In this document: positions 1-7,245 of the stretch, one piece after another
Layout: each line of letters starts with the position of its first letter
Numbering within the stretch: position 1 is the stretch's first letter
Assembly: GCA_902767395.1 (NCBI GenBank)
Contig: CACXHI010000229.1
Location: forward strand, 1-14,932
Source: Oscillospiraceae bacterium
GTDB lineage: Bacteria; Bacillota; Clostridia; Oscillospirales; Oscillospiraceae
Direction: 5' to 3'
DNA length: 14,932 nt
The notes under the pieces: generated by a model
What the model was told of the DNA's origin: nothing
Databases searched by the model: none
Seen by the model: only the letters and a program-made list of their open reading frames with translations
Program-made: the position numbers and the translations under genes

Positions 1-292
1 AGGCCAGCTCCCCCGCGTGGAGGGCAACGTACTTTGCCAGAGGAACGGTCAGATCAAACCGCAGGGCAAGATCGGCGTCGCCCTTTTGAAACCGGTAGAT
101 CTGCTTCTCGGTTTCGCCGCCGCCCTTGGCCAGAAGAATCTCAGCGGACTCCACCAGCGGCGTATCGAGGGAGGTGAAGCCGTAGAGCGAATAAGTTTTC
201 CGCAGGGTGTTCAGGAAAAGATCCATCTGCTGCTGCGGCGCGGGCAGAAGCTCCATAAAACCGGACAGCGTCCGGGGCGTAACTTTTGGCAT
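1..292 (-). CDS. hisS: Histidyl-tRNA synthetase, N-terminal part (cut by window edge)
   Basis: The minus strand from an ATG at 292 reads through to base 1 without a stop, giving 97 codons. It starts MPKVTPRTLSGFMELLP, continues with a class II aminoacyl-tRNA synthetase motif-1 region (YGFTSLDTPLVES, then GGGETEKQIYRF), and contains RFDLTVPLAKYVA, typical of the HisS catalytic core. The enzyme charges tRNA-His with histidine in the cytoplasm. A GGAGGA ribosome site (306-301) lies 8 bases before the ATG and supports this start. It is the last visible gene of the minD-mgsA-like-DUF2461-hisS run, 16 bases after the DUF2461 stop. HisZ, the catalytically dead paralogue, is an alternative because the histidine-specific C-terminal motifs lie outside the window. 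The RFDLT match favours HisS. Confidence 0.9.
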   Translation of the reverse strand, partial: MPKVTPRTLSGFMELLPAPQQQMDLFLNTLRKTYSLYGFTSLDTPLVESAEILLAKGGGETEKQIYRFQKGDADLALRFDLTVPLAKYVALHAGELA

Positions 293-308
293 TTTGGGGT
301 TCCTCCAA

Positions 309-995
309 TCAGGTGTTATTCAGCGTAGGTTCCGCTTGCTCGTAAGCGGGAAGGTTCAGAAAGTATTCGTAGTACGGCATTAAAAAGTCGAAGCCGTCTC
401 GGACAAAGGGAAACAGCGCATCGGAACAGTCCAACGCGCCGTGGTCGCGGCGGCAGATCAGCATCAGAGATTTTTTATCCGCCCAAGGCTGGAGCAGGGG
501 CGTGGTGGAGAGCTTTGGCCGCTTGTAGCTTTCGCCGCCGAGCACGAACACGTCCTGCTTTTGCAGTCGGCGCGCCAGCTTATCGGCGGCCGTGCAGTCC
601 AGCGAGAGCTGGGCGCGGAAGCGCTCCATGACGACGCGGTTTTCCGACCAGCAGCCCATGCCGAAGTCCCAGCCCTCGGGAAAAAAGGAGAACCAGAGAG
701 CAGGCGCCGCACTTTCCTCACGGTCCGCCCAGAGAGTAAACCAGAGATGATCATTCATCGGCCCGCGCCCGTAGAGGCGACGTGCGTCCCGGTAAATGCG
801 GGAGATATGCAGATTCCAGTCGTGCTTCGGGTATTTTTTCCCCAGATGGTCGTACAAGGCGTCCGCCAGCGCTTTCGTGGGCCGCAGCATCAGCTCGTCG
901 AATGTCTCTTTCCGCGCGTGGAACCATTCACGACTGTTGTGGAAGCGGAGATCCCAGAGGAACTCCACGGTTTTCTCGGAATACAGCGGCATCAT
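309..995 (-). CDS. DUF2461 family protein
   Basis: A protein of 228 residues. Residues 12-29 (FLWDLRFHNSREWFHARK) match the N-terminal signature of the DUF2461 / TIGR02453 family, whose members share an 'xLxxNNxxEWFxxxK' start. The length fits the family (about 210-230 residues). Its biochemical function is unknown. There is no signal peptide or membrane segment, so it is probably cytoplasmic. The chosen ATG (995-993) overlaps the TGA of the upstream methylglyoxal-synthase-like gene in an ATGA junction. No clear ribosome site precedes it, so translational coupling is likely. The next ATG (992) is an equally possible start, one residue shorter. It is followed after 16 bases by hisS. Confidence 0.85.
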   Translation of the reverse strand: MMPLYSEKTVEFLWDLRFHNSREWFHARKETFDELMLRPTKALADALYDHLGKKYPKHDWNLHISRIYRDARRLYGRGPMNDHLWFTLWADREESAAPALWFSFFPEGWDFGMGCWSENRVVMERFRAQLSLDCTAADKLARRLQKQDVFVLGGESYKRPKLSTTPLLQPWADKKSLMLICRRDHGALDCSDALFPFVRDGFDFLMPYYEYFLNLPAYEQAEPTLNNT

Positions 996-1402
996 ACGCG
1001 TCTGTGATGGACCAGCTCACGCCAGTCAAGGTCGCCGCGCTGGAGCCCCAGAATCAGAAGCTCCGCTGTTGCAAGATTGGTCGCCACCGGAACGTTGTGC
1101 GCGTCGCAGAGCAGCAGCGTCCGCAGGGTATACTGATTGTCCCACGGGTCCTTGCTGTTGGGGTCTGTAAACATCAGAACCATGTCAATCTCATTGTAGG
1201 CAATCCGGGCGTCAACCTGTTGGTGTCCACCCTGATTGTGCGCAAGAAACAGGGAAATGGGCAAACCCGTGGCCTCCGCCACAAGGCGGCCCGTGGTGGC
1301 CGTCGCGGAAAGCGTGTGCTTCGCCAGAATGCTCTTATAAGCGGTACAGAACTGCACCATGAGCTCCTTTTTCTTGTCGTGGGCCATAATCGTAATATTC
1401 AT
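992..1402 (-). CDS. Methylglyoxal synthase-like protein with altered active site
   Basis: A protein of 136 residues with the small MGS-domain fold: start MNITIMAHDKKKELMVQFC, a TATTG loop (residues 34-38), GGHQQVDARIAYNEIDMV (58-75) and VPVATNLATAELL (104-116). Methylglyoxal synthase converts dihydroxyacetone phosphate into methylglyoxal and phosphate. In E. coli MgsA the catalytic Asp71 sits in GGDQQ. Here that residue is His60 (codon CAC at 1225-1223). The phosphate-binding Ser65-Gly66 pair is Ala-His, TGTTG is TATTG, and the segment with His98 and Asp101 reads DPNSKDPWDNQYTLRTLL, with neither residue clearly kept. AHD (residues 7-9) is retained. It may therefore be a non-catalytic ligand-binding paralogue; this is inference. 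The start at 1402 is preceded by AAAGGAGG (1417-1410). An in-frame ATG at 1435 has no such support. The gene lies 35 bases after minD. Confidence 0.8.
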   Translation of the reverse strand: MNITIMAHDKKKELMVQFCTAYKSILAKHTLSATATTGRLVAEATGLPISLFLAHNQGGHQQVDARIAYNEIDMVLMFTDPNSKDPWDNQYTLRTLLLCDAHNVPVATNLATAELLILGLQRGDLDWRELVHHRRV

Positions 1403-1437
1403 GCTCAAGCCTCCTTTTGTGTTCGGGAGCCGCAAAG

Positions 1438-2178
1438 CTACCGGATGCGGAGCAGCGGAACCCGCTGCCCGGTGATTCGGCGGGCAATGTGCAGACAGGC
1501 GCGGGCAGCGCCGAGATCGGTGTATCGGATCAGGGCTTGATTCGCAGCGGCGGCCAGCACCACGCGGTCATCGGACGGAACCACACCGAGCAAGGAAAGG
1601 CCGGTTTCGTCCATAATGTCGTCCACCGTCCAATTCAAGCGCCGGAACAGGCGCGGCGTCACGCGGTTGACGACCAGACGAAGCGCCTGCTTGCCCATCA
1701 GGCGGAGCTGATCCGCCGTCCCGGCGGCATCGCGCAGAGAGGCGGGGTCCGGGGTTGCGACGAGGACGACCCGGTCAGCATAGGCGGTTGCAAAATAAAA
1801 GCCGTCTCCGATTCCCGCAGGGGAGTCGATCAAGCAATAGTCAAAATGCTCCCGAACCGTGTCCAGCAGGGAGCCGAAATCCTGAAAGCGGATGGTTTCG
1901 GGCTGTTCTACCACCGGTGCAGAGAGTAAAAAGAGATTGGGAATCTCCGGGTGCGGCGTCGCCTCGCTGAGACTGTAACGATCGAACAGCACGTCGGCAA
2001 AGGAGAGCGGCGCAAGCTCCGCCATCCCAAGAGAAATATCCAGATTCCTCAGCCCCATATCCGCGTCAATGCACAGCACCCGATATTCCTCGGCAGCAAG
2101 GCAGGAGGCAATGGCAGCACACAGCGTGGTCTTTCCGGTGCCGCCCTTTCCGGAGGTTATGGCAAGAACCTGCCCCAT
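1438..2178 (-). CDS. minD: Septum-site-determining ATPase MinD (MinD/ParA family)
   Basis: A protein of 246 residues with the deviant Walker A GKGGTGKT (residues 10-17), the DAD switch (38-40) followed by MGLRNLDISLGM (the MinD hallmark), and Walker B-like LIDSPAGIG (117-124). MinD is a membrane-cycling ATPase that positions division inhibition away from mid-cell with MinC. The C-terminal stretch (about 226-246, rich in Arg, Ile and Leu) could serve as the amphipathic membrane-targeting helix but is not a textbook match. The start at 2178 has AAGGAAGG 7 bases upstream. The gene has its own sigma-A promoter (2262-2234). Neither minC nor minE is adjacent, whereas clostridial loci often run minC-minD-minE. 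A ParA/FlhG-type relative cannot be excluded. Confidence 0.82.
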   Translation of the reverse strand: MGQVLAITSGKGGTGKTTLCAAIASCLAAEEYRVLCIDADMGLRNLDISLGMAELAPLSFADVLFDRYSLSEATPHPEIPNLFLLSAPVVEQPETIRFQDFGSLLDTVREHFDYCLIDSPAGIGDGFYFATAYADRVVLVATPDPASLRDAAGTADQLRLMGKQALRLVVNRVTPRLFRRLNWTVDDIMDETGLSLLGVVPSDDRVVLAAAANQALIRYTDLGAARACLHIARRITGQRVPLLRIR

Positions 2179-2196
2179 GTTTCAACCTTCCTTTCC

Positions 2197-2216
2197 CGAC
2201 CGGTTTCTTTCGGTCG
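2197..2216 (-). repeat. Short inverted repeat in the minD leader
   Basis: CGACCG (2197-2202) and CGGTCG (2211-2216) form a perfect 6-bp stem around an 8-base loop, between the -10 element and the ribosome site of minD. It would sit in the 5' untranslated RNA. It may be a weak RNA hairpin or an operator half-site pair. It is short enough to be chance. Confidence 0.35.
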
Positions 2217-2233
2217 AGTTGTCTATTTTGTAT

Positions 2234-2262
2234 ATTATATTCGATTTGAACCGGAATTTCAA
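2234..2262 (-). promoter_or_regulatory. Sigma-A promoter of the minD operon
   Basis: Reading the minus strand: -35 TTGAAA (2262-2257), exactly 17 bases of spacer, then -10 TATAAT (2239-2234). It lies about 55 bases before the minD ATG in an AT-rich divergent intergenic region. It probably drives minD, the methylglyoxal-synthase-like gene, DUF2461 and hisS, since no terminator is seen between them. Confidence 0.75.
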
Positions 2263-2319
2263 TATCTGTTTTTGCTTTTTTTACCGATTTCTGTTCGTGT
2301 GGTCAAACATAAAAAAACG

Positions 2320-2348
2320 TTGCATTTTGTCGGTATACCTTGTATAAT
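2320..2348 (+). promoter_or_regulatory. Sigma-A promoter of the ymdB operon
   Basis: -35 TTGCAT (2320-2325), 17-base spacer, -10 TATAAT (2343-2348), 38 bases before the ymdB ATG. It is divergent from the minD promoter; the two -35 boxes are about 57 bases apart. It is the only evident promoter for the ymdB-sbcD-sbcC-HAD block. Confidence 0.78.
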
Positions 2349-2386
2349 CTATGTAATAGAATCGGAATTTCCGGGAGGATTTTTGT

Positions 2387-3181
2387 ATGGAATTTCGTGT
2401 GCTGGCGGTTGGTGACGTTTGCGGCACCGCGGGACTTCAGTGGCTGGCAAAGACGCTGCGCCCGCTGCGGCGAGAATTCGGCGTGGACTTCTGCGTGGTC
2501 AACGGGGAGAACGCCTCCGGTGTGGGAATCACGCCCAAACAGGCGGATTCCATTTTGCATTCCGGCGCGGACGTGATTACACTTGGCAATCACAGCTACA
2601 ACCGGCGTGAGATCGCGGCCTATCTCGACGACTGCCCCTACCTACTGCGCCCCGCCAATGATTCGCCGCTCTTTCCCGGACGGGGACTTGGCGTCTACGA
2701 CACAAAGGCAGGCCCGGTGACCGTGATGGACCTGATCGGCAGATGCGGCATGAACTTTGGCCCGGACAACCCGTTTTTGCTGGCGGAGCGTCTGCTCAAG
2801 ACCGTGGAGACCAAGCTGGTGCTTGTGGATTTTCACGCGGAGGCGACTTCCGAGAAGCTGGCCATGGGCTGGCATCTGGATGGGAAAATCTCCGCCCTCT
2901 GGGGGACGCATACCCACGTTCCCACGGCCGACGATCAGATTCTGCCGCAGGGAACCGGATACGTGACGGATCTGGGAATGACCGGCTCGATTCGTTCCGT
3001 CCTTGGCGTTCGGATCGACCAGTCCATCACGACCTTCCGGGGCGGGCTGAGCTCACGCTATGAAACGGCTCCCGGTCCCTGCAAGCTTGAGGGCGTGCTG
3101 TTCACGCTCGACAGCCGGACGGGGCGCTGCATCAAGACAGAAAGGATTATGCGCTATGATACGGATTTTTCATGCGGCTGA
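2387..3181 (+). CDS. ymdB: YmdB-family metallophosphoesterase
   Basis: A protein of 264 residues of the YmdB / TIGR00282 family, which hydrolyses cyclic nucleotides in vitro and is linked in Bacillus to RNA turnover and the biofilm-motility decision. The metal and catalytic residues are in place: D10 (VGDVCG), E41-N42 (NGENA), N68-H69 (LGNHSYN), H150 (DFHAE), H175 and H177 (GTHTHVPTAD). The usual Asp after the GNHxx motif is Asn72 here. There is no signal peptide, so the protein is cytoplasmic. The start at 2387 has GGGAGGA (2373-2379) 7 bases upstream. Its 3' end overlaps the SbcD-like start by 26 bases. In Bacillus ymdB sits after rny; here it heads a nuclease operon. Confidence 0.9.
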   Translation: MEFRVLAVGDVCGTAGLQWLAKTLRPLRREFGVDFCVVNGENASGVGITPKQADSILHSGADVITLGNHSYNRREIAAYLDDCPYLLRPANDSPLFPGRGLGVYDTKAGPVTVMDLIGRCGMNFGPDNPFLLAERLLKTVETKLVLVDFHAEATSEKLAMGWHLDGKISALWGTHTHVPTADDQILPQGTGYVTDLGMTGSIRSVLGVRIDQSITTFRGGLSSRYETAPGPCKLEGVLFTLDSRTGRCIKTERIMRYDTDFSCG

Positions 3182-4241
3182 CCTCCATCTGGACAGTCCC
3201 TTCGCAGCCTTGGCGCCCGAGCAGGCTGCCCAGCGGCGCGAGGAACAGCGGCAGATGGTTCGGCGTTTGACGCAGGAGTGCGAACGGCTGAACTGTGAGA
3301 TTCTTCTTTTGGCGGGGGACCTTTTTGACTCCGAGCACGTCTACCGCCAGACTGCCGACCTGCTTCGGCAGGAGCTGGGGCGGGTGCGTGCCCGCGTCTT
3401 TATTGCGCCGGGCAATCACGATCCCTATTCACCTTCCTCCGTATATGCTACTTTGGACTGGCCGGAGAACGTCCATATCTTCCGCTCCAGAACAGTTGAG
3501 ACGGTTTTTCTGGAGGAACTTGGCGTGAACGTCTGCGGGGCGGCCTTTCTTGAGGCACGTCAGACAGGGCTGCTGGACGACTTCCGTGCCCCGCAGAACG
3601 GAGCGCCCTCTGTGATGGTGCTGCACGGAACGCTGGGGGAGGCGAACAGCCCCTACAATCCTGTTTCGGAGGAGCAGATTGCACGCTCTGGCCTGTCCTA
3701 TCTGGCACTGGGCCACGTACACCGGGCAGGAGAGCGGCGAATCGGCCGGACGACGGTTGGCAATCCCGGCTGTGCGATGGGCAGAGGCTTCGACGAGACC
3801 GGGCCGAAGGGCGCGTACTTTGTCAAGCTGGAAGGAAAAAACTGTTCGATCACACCTGTCCCACTGGGCGGGCGCGTCTATCAGACGCTTTCCGTCTCGG
3901 TCGGAGACGATCCGAAAGCCGCAATCGAAGCAGCGCTCGGCACAGAACCGGAACGCGATATTTACCGCATTACGCTGACCGGAACCTGCCTGCGTCCCGA
4001 TCTGGAGAAGCTGCAAGCGGCGCTTGCCTCACGATTTTACAGTCTGGAGCTGATTGACGAGACGGTTCCGCCGTCTGCGCTCTGGCAGTGCGCGGAGGAT
4101 GATTCGCTCAAGGGGGAGTATCTTCGCAAGCTCAAAGCACTCTATGACGAGACCACTGATCCGGCGGAGCGCCGTCTGGCGGCCAACGCCGCAAGGCTGG
4201 GCTTGGATCTGATGGAGGGACGGGAGGTAACTGCTCGATGA
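3156..4241 (+). CDS. SbcD/YhaO-like DNA repair metallophosphoesterase
   Basis: A protein of 361 residues with the calcineurin-like nuclease motifs in order: D9 and H11 (HAADLHLDSPF), D55 (AGDLFD), N87-H88-D89 (APGNHDP), H157 (LHGTLGE), and H187 and H189 (GHVHRAG). These bind two metals in SbcD/Mre11-type nucleases, which act with an SbcC/Rad50-type ATPase on DNA ends. The product pairs with the next gene. I chose the ATG at 3156 because MIRIFHAADLHLD is the canonical N-terminus and AAAGGA lies about 10 bases upstream. An earlier in-frame ATG at 3060 lies inside ymdB and adds residues outside the family. The stop overlaps the next start (ATGA at 4238-4241). The size and composition are closer to Bacillus YhaO than to classical SbcD. 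Confidence 0.88.
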   Translation: MIRIFHAADLHLDSPFAALAPEQAAQRREEQRQMVRRLTQECERLNCEILLLAGDLFDSEHVYRQTADLLRQELGRVRARVFIAPGNHDPYSPSSVYATLDWPENVHIFRSRTVETVFLEELGVNVCGAAFLEARQTGLLDDFRAPQNGAPSVMVLHGTLGEANSPYNPVSEEQIARSGLSYLALGHVHRAGERRIGRTTVGNPGCAMGRGFDETGPKGAYFVKLEGKNCSITPVPLGGRVYQTLSVSVGDDPKAAIEAALGTEPERDIYRITLTGTCLRPDLEKLQAALASRFYSLELIDETVPPSALWQCAEDDSLKGEYLRKLKALYDETTDPAERRLAANAARLGLDLMEGREVTAR

Positions 4242-6451
4242 AGATTCAGTGGATGCGTGGCACCTTTGGAAAATTGGAGGATCAAACGTTGGAGCTGAAG
4301 CCGGGCCTGAACGTGATCGAGGGCAGCAACGAGGCCGGAAAAACCACGTGGATGGCCTTTTTGATGGCAATGCTCTACGGCGTGGAAACCAGAGAACGCG
4401 CGAAGGCCGGAAAGCTGCCGGACAAGGTTCGCTTCCAACCATGGAGCGGTCAGGCGATGCAGGGAAGTATGGAGATCCTTACCGCGGAAAGGCGGATTAC
4501 GCTCGAACGCAGCTCCCGCACGGCCCCCATGGGGGATTTCCGAGCTTGGGACAGTGACACCGGGACCGCGCTGGAATCGCTCACTGGCAAGACCTGCGGA
4601 CAGACCCTGCTCGGCGTGGAGGCTGCGGTTTATGCCCGCAGCGGTTACCTGATGCAGAAGCAGATTCCCGTCTCCGCCGATGCGAATCTGGAAAAGCGGC
4701 TCAGCGGCCTTGTAACGGCCGGACGAGAGGACTACGCCTATGCAGAGATCGACGAAAAGCTGAAAAAGCTGCAGAACGCAATTCGGAACGTTCCCTCGGG
4801 TTCTCTTCCACGCGCAAAGCAGGCTTTGAGTCGGACAGAGGGACGGCTTGCGGAGATTGCTGCGCACAGCCGCAGGCTCTCTGAGCTGGAGCAGGAGCTG
4901 CATCAATGCAAGCTTGAGCTGGAGGAGCGCAGGAGAATCCTTGCGGGCCTTGATGCGCTGGAGGAGAATGAAAAGCACGGAAGATTGCTGACAGCGCAGG
5001 CCGCGCTGGACGCTGCCGTGGAGGATCGGCTGGGCTGGGAGGCCGTTTGTGCCGAGCTGCCGGATGAGCAGAGTCTTCAGTCCCTGCAGGCAGAGCTGCA
5101 ACAGCTTCAAAACGATTTGCAACGGATTGCGTTGGAGGATGGTCTTCAGATTTCGGGGGGCGATCTTCCCGCGCCCGACCCGGTCTTCGGACGGATGAGC
5201 GCACAGCAGGCCCATGATAAAACCGCAGACGACGCCGCAGCGGTACAGCAGGCGCTCAATGCCCGGCGGCCTATCCGCAGCCTTCCGCTGTTCTGGCTGA
5301 TTCCGCTTGTGGCGGGCTTGGTGCTCGCAATTGTCGGCGCGGTGATACCGGTGCTGGTTTTGGCTTGTGTCGGCGCCGCCCTTGCGTTGGGGAGTTTGGC
5401 CGGCTGGATGTTCCAGCGGATCGGCGGTAACCGGCGTATGGATGAGTATTTTGCGGCCCAGAATCGGGCCAGAGCAGTTCTAAAGGAGTACGATACAAAA
5501 ACCGTCAAGGGCGTAGTACAGCGTGGAATTGCCTACATCCGCGCCGTGGAGGAGTCCGAGCTGACGCTGAGCAGCGATGAAAACCGCGCACGTATGGAGG
5601 CGCTGGCAGAGCGCAGAGACGATCTTTTTGCAAGGATCGAGGCTTTGATGCCAGGCTGCGGCAGCGCGGAAAAGGCAAACGTCCTGTTTCAGGAGGCGGC
5701 ACAGTCTCGAATGGCGCTGGAAAAGGCAAAGCTTTTGGAGGAGCAGCGCGCGCAGCAACTGGAGGATCTGCGGTTCGCCCTCGGCACGGCGACGGCGGCC
5801 AGCGTCGACGCGGAACGTTATGCGGATTACAGCCGGGAGGACGAGGCAGAACAGATGCAGGCGCTGGAGCAACGGATCGAGGCGCTGACCTCAGAGGCCA
5901 ATCAGCTGTCCGGCGCAATCGGTCAGATGGGAGATTTCCTTTCCCTTCGGGCGGAGGAGGACCGTCTGAAGCAGGAGATTCAACAGCTGGAGGAGCGGCT
6001 TCGCACGCTGCAGTTGGCCAGAAAGGTGCTGGCGGATGCAGACGAGTCCCTTCGCGCACGGTTTTCCCCGCTGCTCTGTCAGAAAACCGGGGCGTATTTC
6101 CAGCATCTTACCGGCGGACGGTATGATCGTGTGCAGTTGGACCGCGAGCTCCACATTACGGTTCACCCGGCGAACAGCGCTGTGTTTCGCTCGATTGGCT
6201 ATCTCAGCGGCGGGACGGTTGATCAGCTCTATTTGGCGCTGCGGCTTGCGATTTGCGACCTGCTCCTGCCCGACGCGCCCATTGTTCTCGACGACGTGCT
6301 GGTTTACTTTGACGACAAGCGCGCGGAACTTGCGTTGAAAACGCTGCGTGAGATGAGCAAATCCCGGCAAATCCTTCTCTTCACCTGTCATAACCGGGAA
6401 AAACGCCTTCTGGATGCGCTTTCCGCCGAAGAGAAAGGGGGAGAGGGATGA
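4238..6451 (+). CDS. SbcC/YhaN-like AAA ATPase with coiled coil and membrane hairpin
   Basis: A protein of 737 residues, the Rad50-like partner of the preceding nuclease. Walker A is GSNEAGKTT (29-37), the signature is YLSGGTVDQLYLALRLAI (655-672), Walker B is PIVLDDV (681-687), and the H-loop is TCH (716-718). The usual Asp-Glu of Walker B is Asp-Asp, as in some YhaN-like ATPases. Heptad-rich coiled coil spans about 170-345 and 400-600. Between the two arms, residues 349-392 are a continuous hydrophobic stretch with a Pro near 371, predicted as two transmembrane helices (bases 5282-5413). No CxxC zinc hook is seen. Bacillus YhaN is longer, about 960 residues. The start overlaps the previous stop, and the end overlaps the HAD gene (ATGA at 6448-6451). 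Confidence 0.88.
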   Translation: MKIQWMRGTFGKLEDQTLELKPGLNVIEGSNEAGKTTWMAFLMAMLYGVETRERAKAGKLPDKVRFQPWSGQAMQGSMEILTAERRITLERSSRTAPMGDFRAWDSDTGTALESLTGKTCGQTLLGVEAAVYARSGYLMQKQIPVSADANLEKRLSGLVTAGREDYAYAEIDEKLKKLQNAIRNVPSGSLPRAKQALSRTEGRLAEIAAHSRRLSELEQELHQCKLELEERRRILAGLDALEENEKHGRLLTAQAALDAAVEDRLGWEAVCAELPDEQSLQSLQAELQQLQNDLQRIALEDGLQISGGDLPAPDPVFGRMSAQQAHDKTADDAAAVQQALNARRPIRSLPLFWLIPLVAGLVLAIVGAVIPVLVLACVGAALALGSLAGWMFQRIGGNRRMDEYFAAQNRARAVLKEYDTKTVKGVVQRGIAYIRAVEESELTLSSDENRARMEALAERRDDLFARIEALMPGCGSAEKANVLFQEAAQSRMALEKAKLLEEQRAQQLEDLRFALGTATAASVDAERYADYSREDEAEQMQALEQRIEALTSEANQLSGAIGQMGDFLSLRAEEDRLKQEIQQLEERLRTLQLARKVLADADESLRARFSPLLCQKTGAYFQHLTGGRYDRVQLDRELHITVHPANSAVFRSIGYLSGGTVDQLYLALRLAICDLLLPDAPIVLDDVLVYFDDKRAELALKTLREMSKSRQILLFTCHNREKRLLDALSAEEKGGEG

Positions 6452-7089
6452 TCTGCACGGTCCTGTTTGATTTTGACGGAACCCTCTTTGACACGATAGA
6501 GGGCATTACAAAATGCGTCCAATACGCCCTGCAGAAGCATGGAATGGACGCGCCGCTCTCCGCACTGCGCGGTTTTGCAGGGCCGCCGCTGGTGGAAAAG
6601 TTCATGGAGGTCTACGGCGTTGATCAGGCGCTTGCAGAGGAACTTGTCGCGGATTATCGGGAGCGGTATGTACCGGTAGGCATTTATGAGAGCGCCCCCT
6701 TTCCGGGCGTGGGAGAGCTTCTGACCCGTCTGCGCGCCGCCGGGCTGACGCTTGGCGTGGCGACCTCAAAGCCGCAGACCATGGCGGAGTTTTTGCTCAG
6801 GCAGTTCAGGCTGGAGGATCGGTTTGACGTCGTGGTGGGGAGCAACCCCGGGAAGGGCGACGACCCGAAATGGCAGGTCGTTCGGCGGGCAATGGAGCAG
6901 TGCGCCGCATCGCCGGAGTCTACCGTCCTTGTGGGCGATACAAAGTACGACGCCGCCGGGGCTGCCAAGTGCGGCATCGACTGTATCGGCGTCGCTTGGG
7001 GCTATGCGGCTCCCGGTGAGCTTGCAACCGCAGGCGTCGCGCAAATCGTTCAAACCTGTGAGGAGCTGGAGGCCATTCTGCTTGCATGA
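6448..7089 (+). CDS. HAD-superfamily phosphatase, phosphoglycolate-phosphatase-like
   Basis: A protein of 213 residues with a complete HAD active site: motif I DFDGTLFDT (nucleophile D8, acid D10), motif II ATSKP (T106), motif III Lys141, motif IV GDTKYD (D164, D168). The helical cap follows motif I (about residues 15-80), as in Gph/PpaX-type (COG0546) enzymes that remove phosphate from small metabolites such as phosphoglycolate, nucleotides or pyrophosphate. The substrate cannot be read from the sequence. Its ATG overlaps the TGA of the ATPase gene, so it belongs to the same operon. In that context, clean-up of phosphorylated nucleotide or sugar fragments is plausible but speculative. No terminator with a T-run follows directly; hairpins lie at 7097-7201. 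Confidence 0.85.
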   Translation: MICTVLFDFDGTLFDTIEGITKCVQYALQKHGMDAPLSALRGFAGPPLVEKFMEVYGVDQALAEELVADYRERYVPVGIYESAPFPGVGELLTRLRAAGLTLGVATSKPQTMAEFLLRQFRLEDRFDVVVGSNPGKGDDPKWQVVRRAMEQCAASPESTVLVGDTKYDAAGAAKCGIDCIGVAWGYAAPGELATAGVAQIVQTCEELEAILLA

Positions 7090-7245
7090 CTCCCCACGGT
7101 GGAAAGTTCACCGCAAACAATCTCGCAGCACCGCTCCGCGCTTGCGGTGCTTTGGGACGGGCCGGAGTCCCATGTTTCGTTCCAACGGCCTGTTCCGCCG
7201 TCAGAAGAACCGTCACCGAATGAGAAACAAGAAGGAGAGATTGTG
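7090..7245 (+). promoter_or_regulatory. Hairpin-rich intergenic leader before the SLH/GH26-like gene
   Basis: Besides the 8-bp stem at 7127-7151, three short perfect inverted repeats follow one another: CGGTG/CACCG (7097-7101 with 7109-7113), GGGAC/GTCCC (7154-7158 with 7167-7171) and ACGGC/GCCGT (7185-7189 with 7197-7201). No convincing sigma-A promoter is visible in these 156 bases. A GAAGGAGAG ribosome site (7231-7239) follows. I recognise no riboswitch class. Confidence 0.35.
7127..7153 (+). terminator. Hairpin with weak T-run, possible terminator or leader stem
   Basis: AGCACCGC (7127-7134) and GCGGTGCT (7144-7151) form a perfect 8-bp stem with a 9-base loop, followed by only TTT and then GGG. 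It lies 38 bases after the HAD stop, so it may end the ymdB operon. The short T-run is poor for an intrinsic terminator, and the stem could instead be part of the leader of the next gene. Confidence 0.45.

Noticed and set aside
17..328. Plus-strand open frame of 103 codons at the left edge
   Set aside because: Antisense to the clear histidyl-tRNA synthetase start, with no motif of its own.
4142..5215. A 357-codon minus-strand open frame
   Set aside because: Antisense to the SbcC-like ATPase gene, which has clear Walker and coiled-coil motifs. The minus frame is a shadow.
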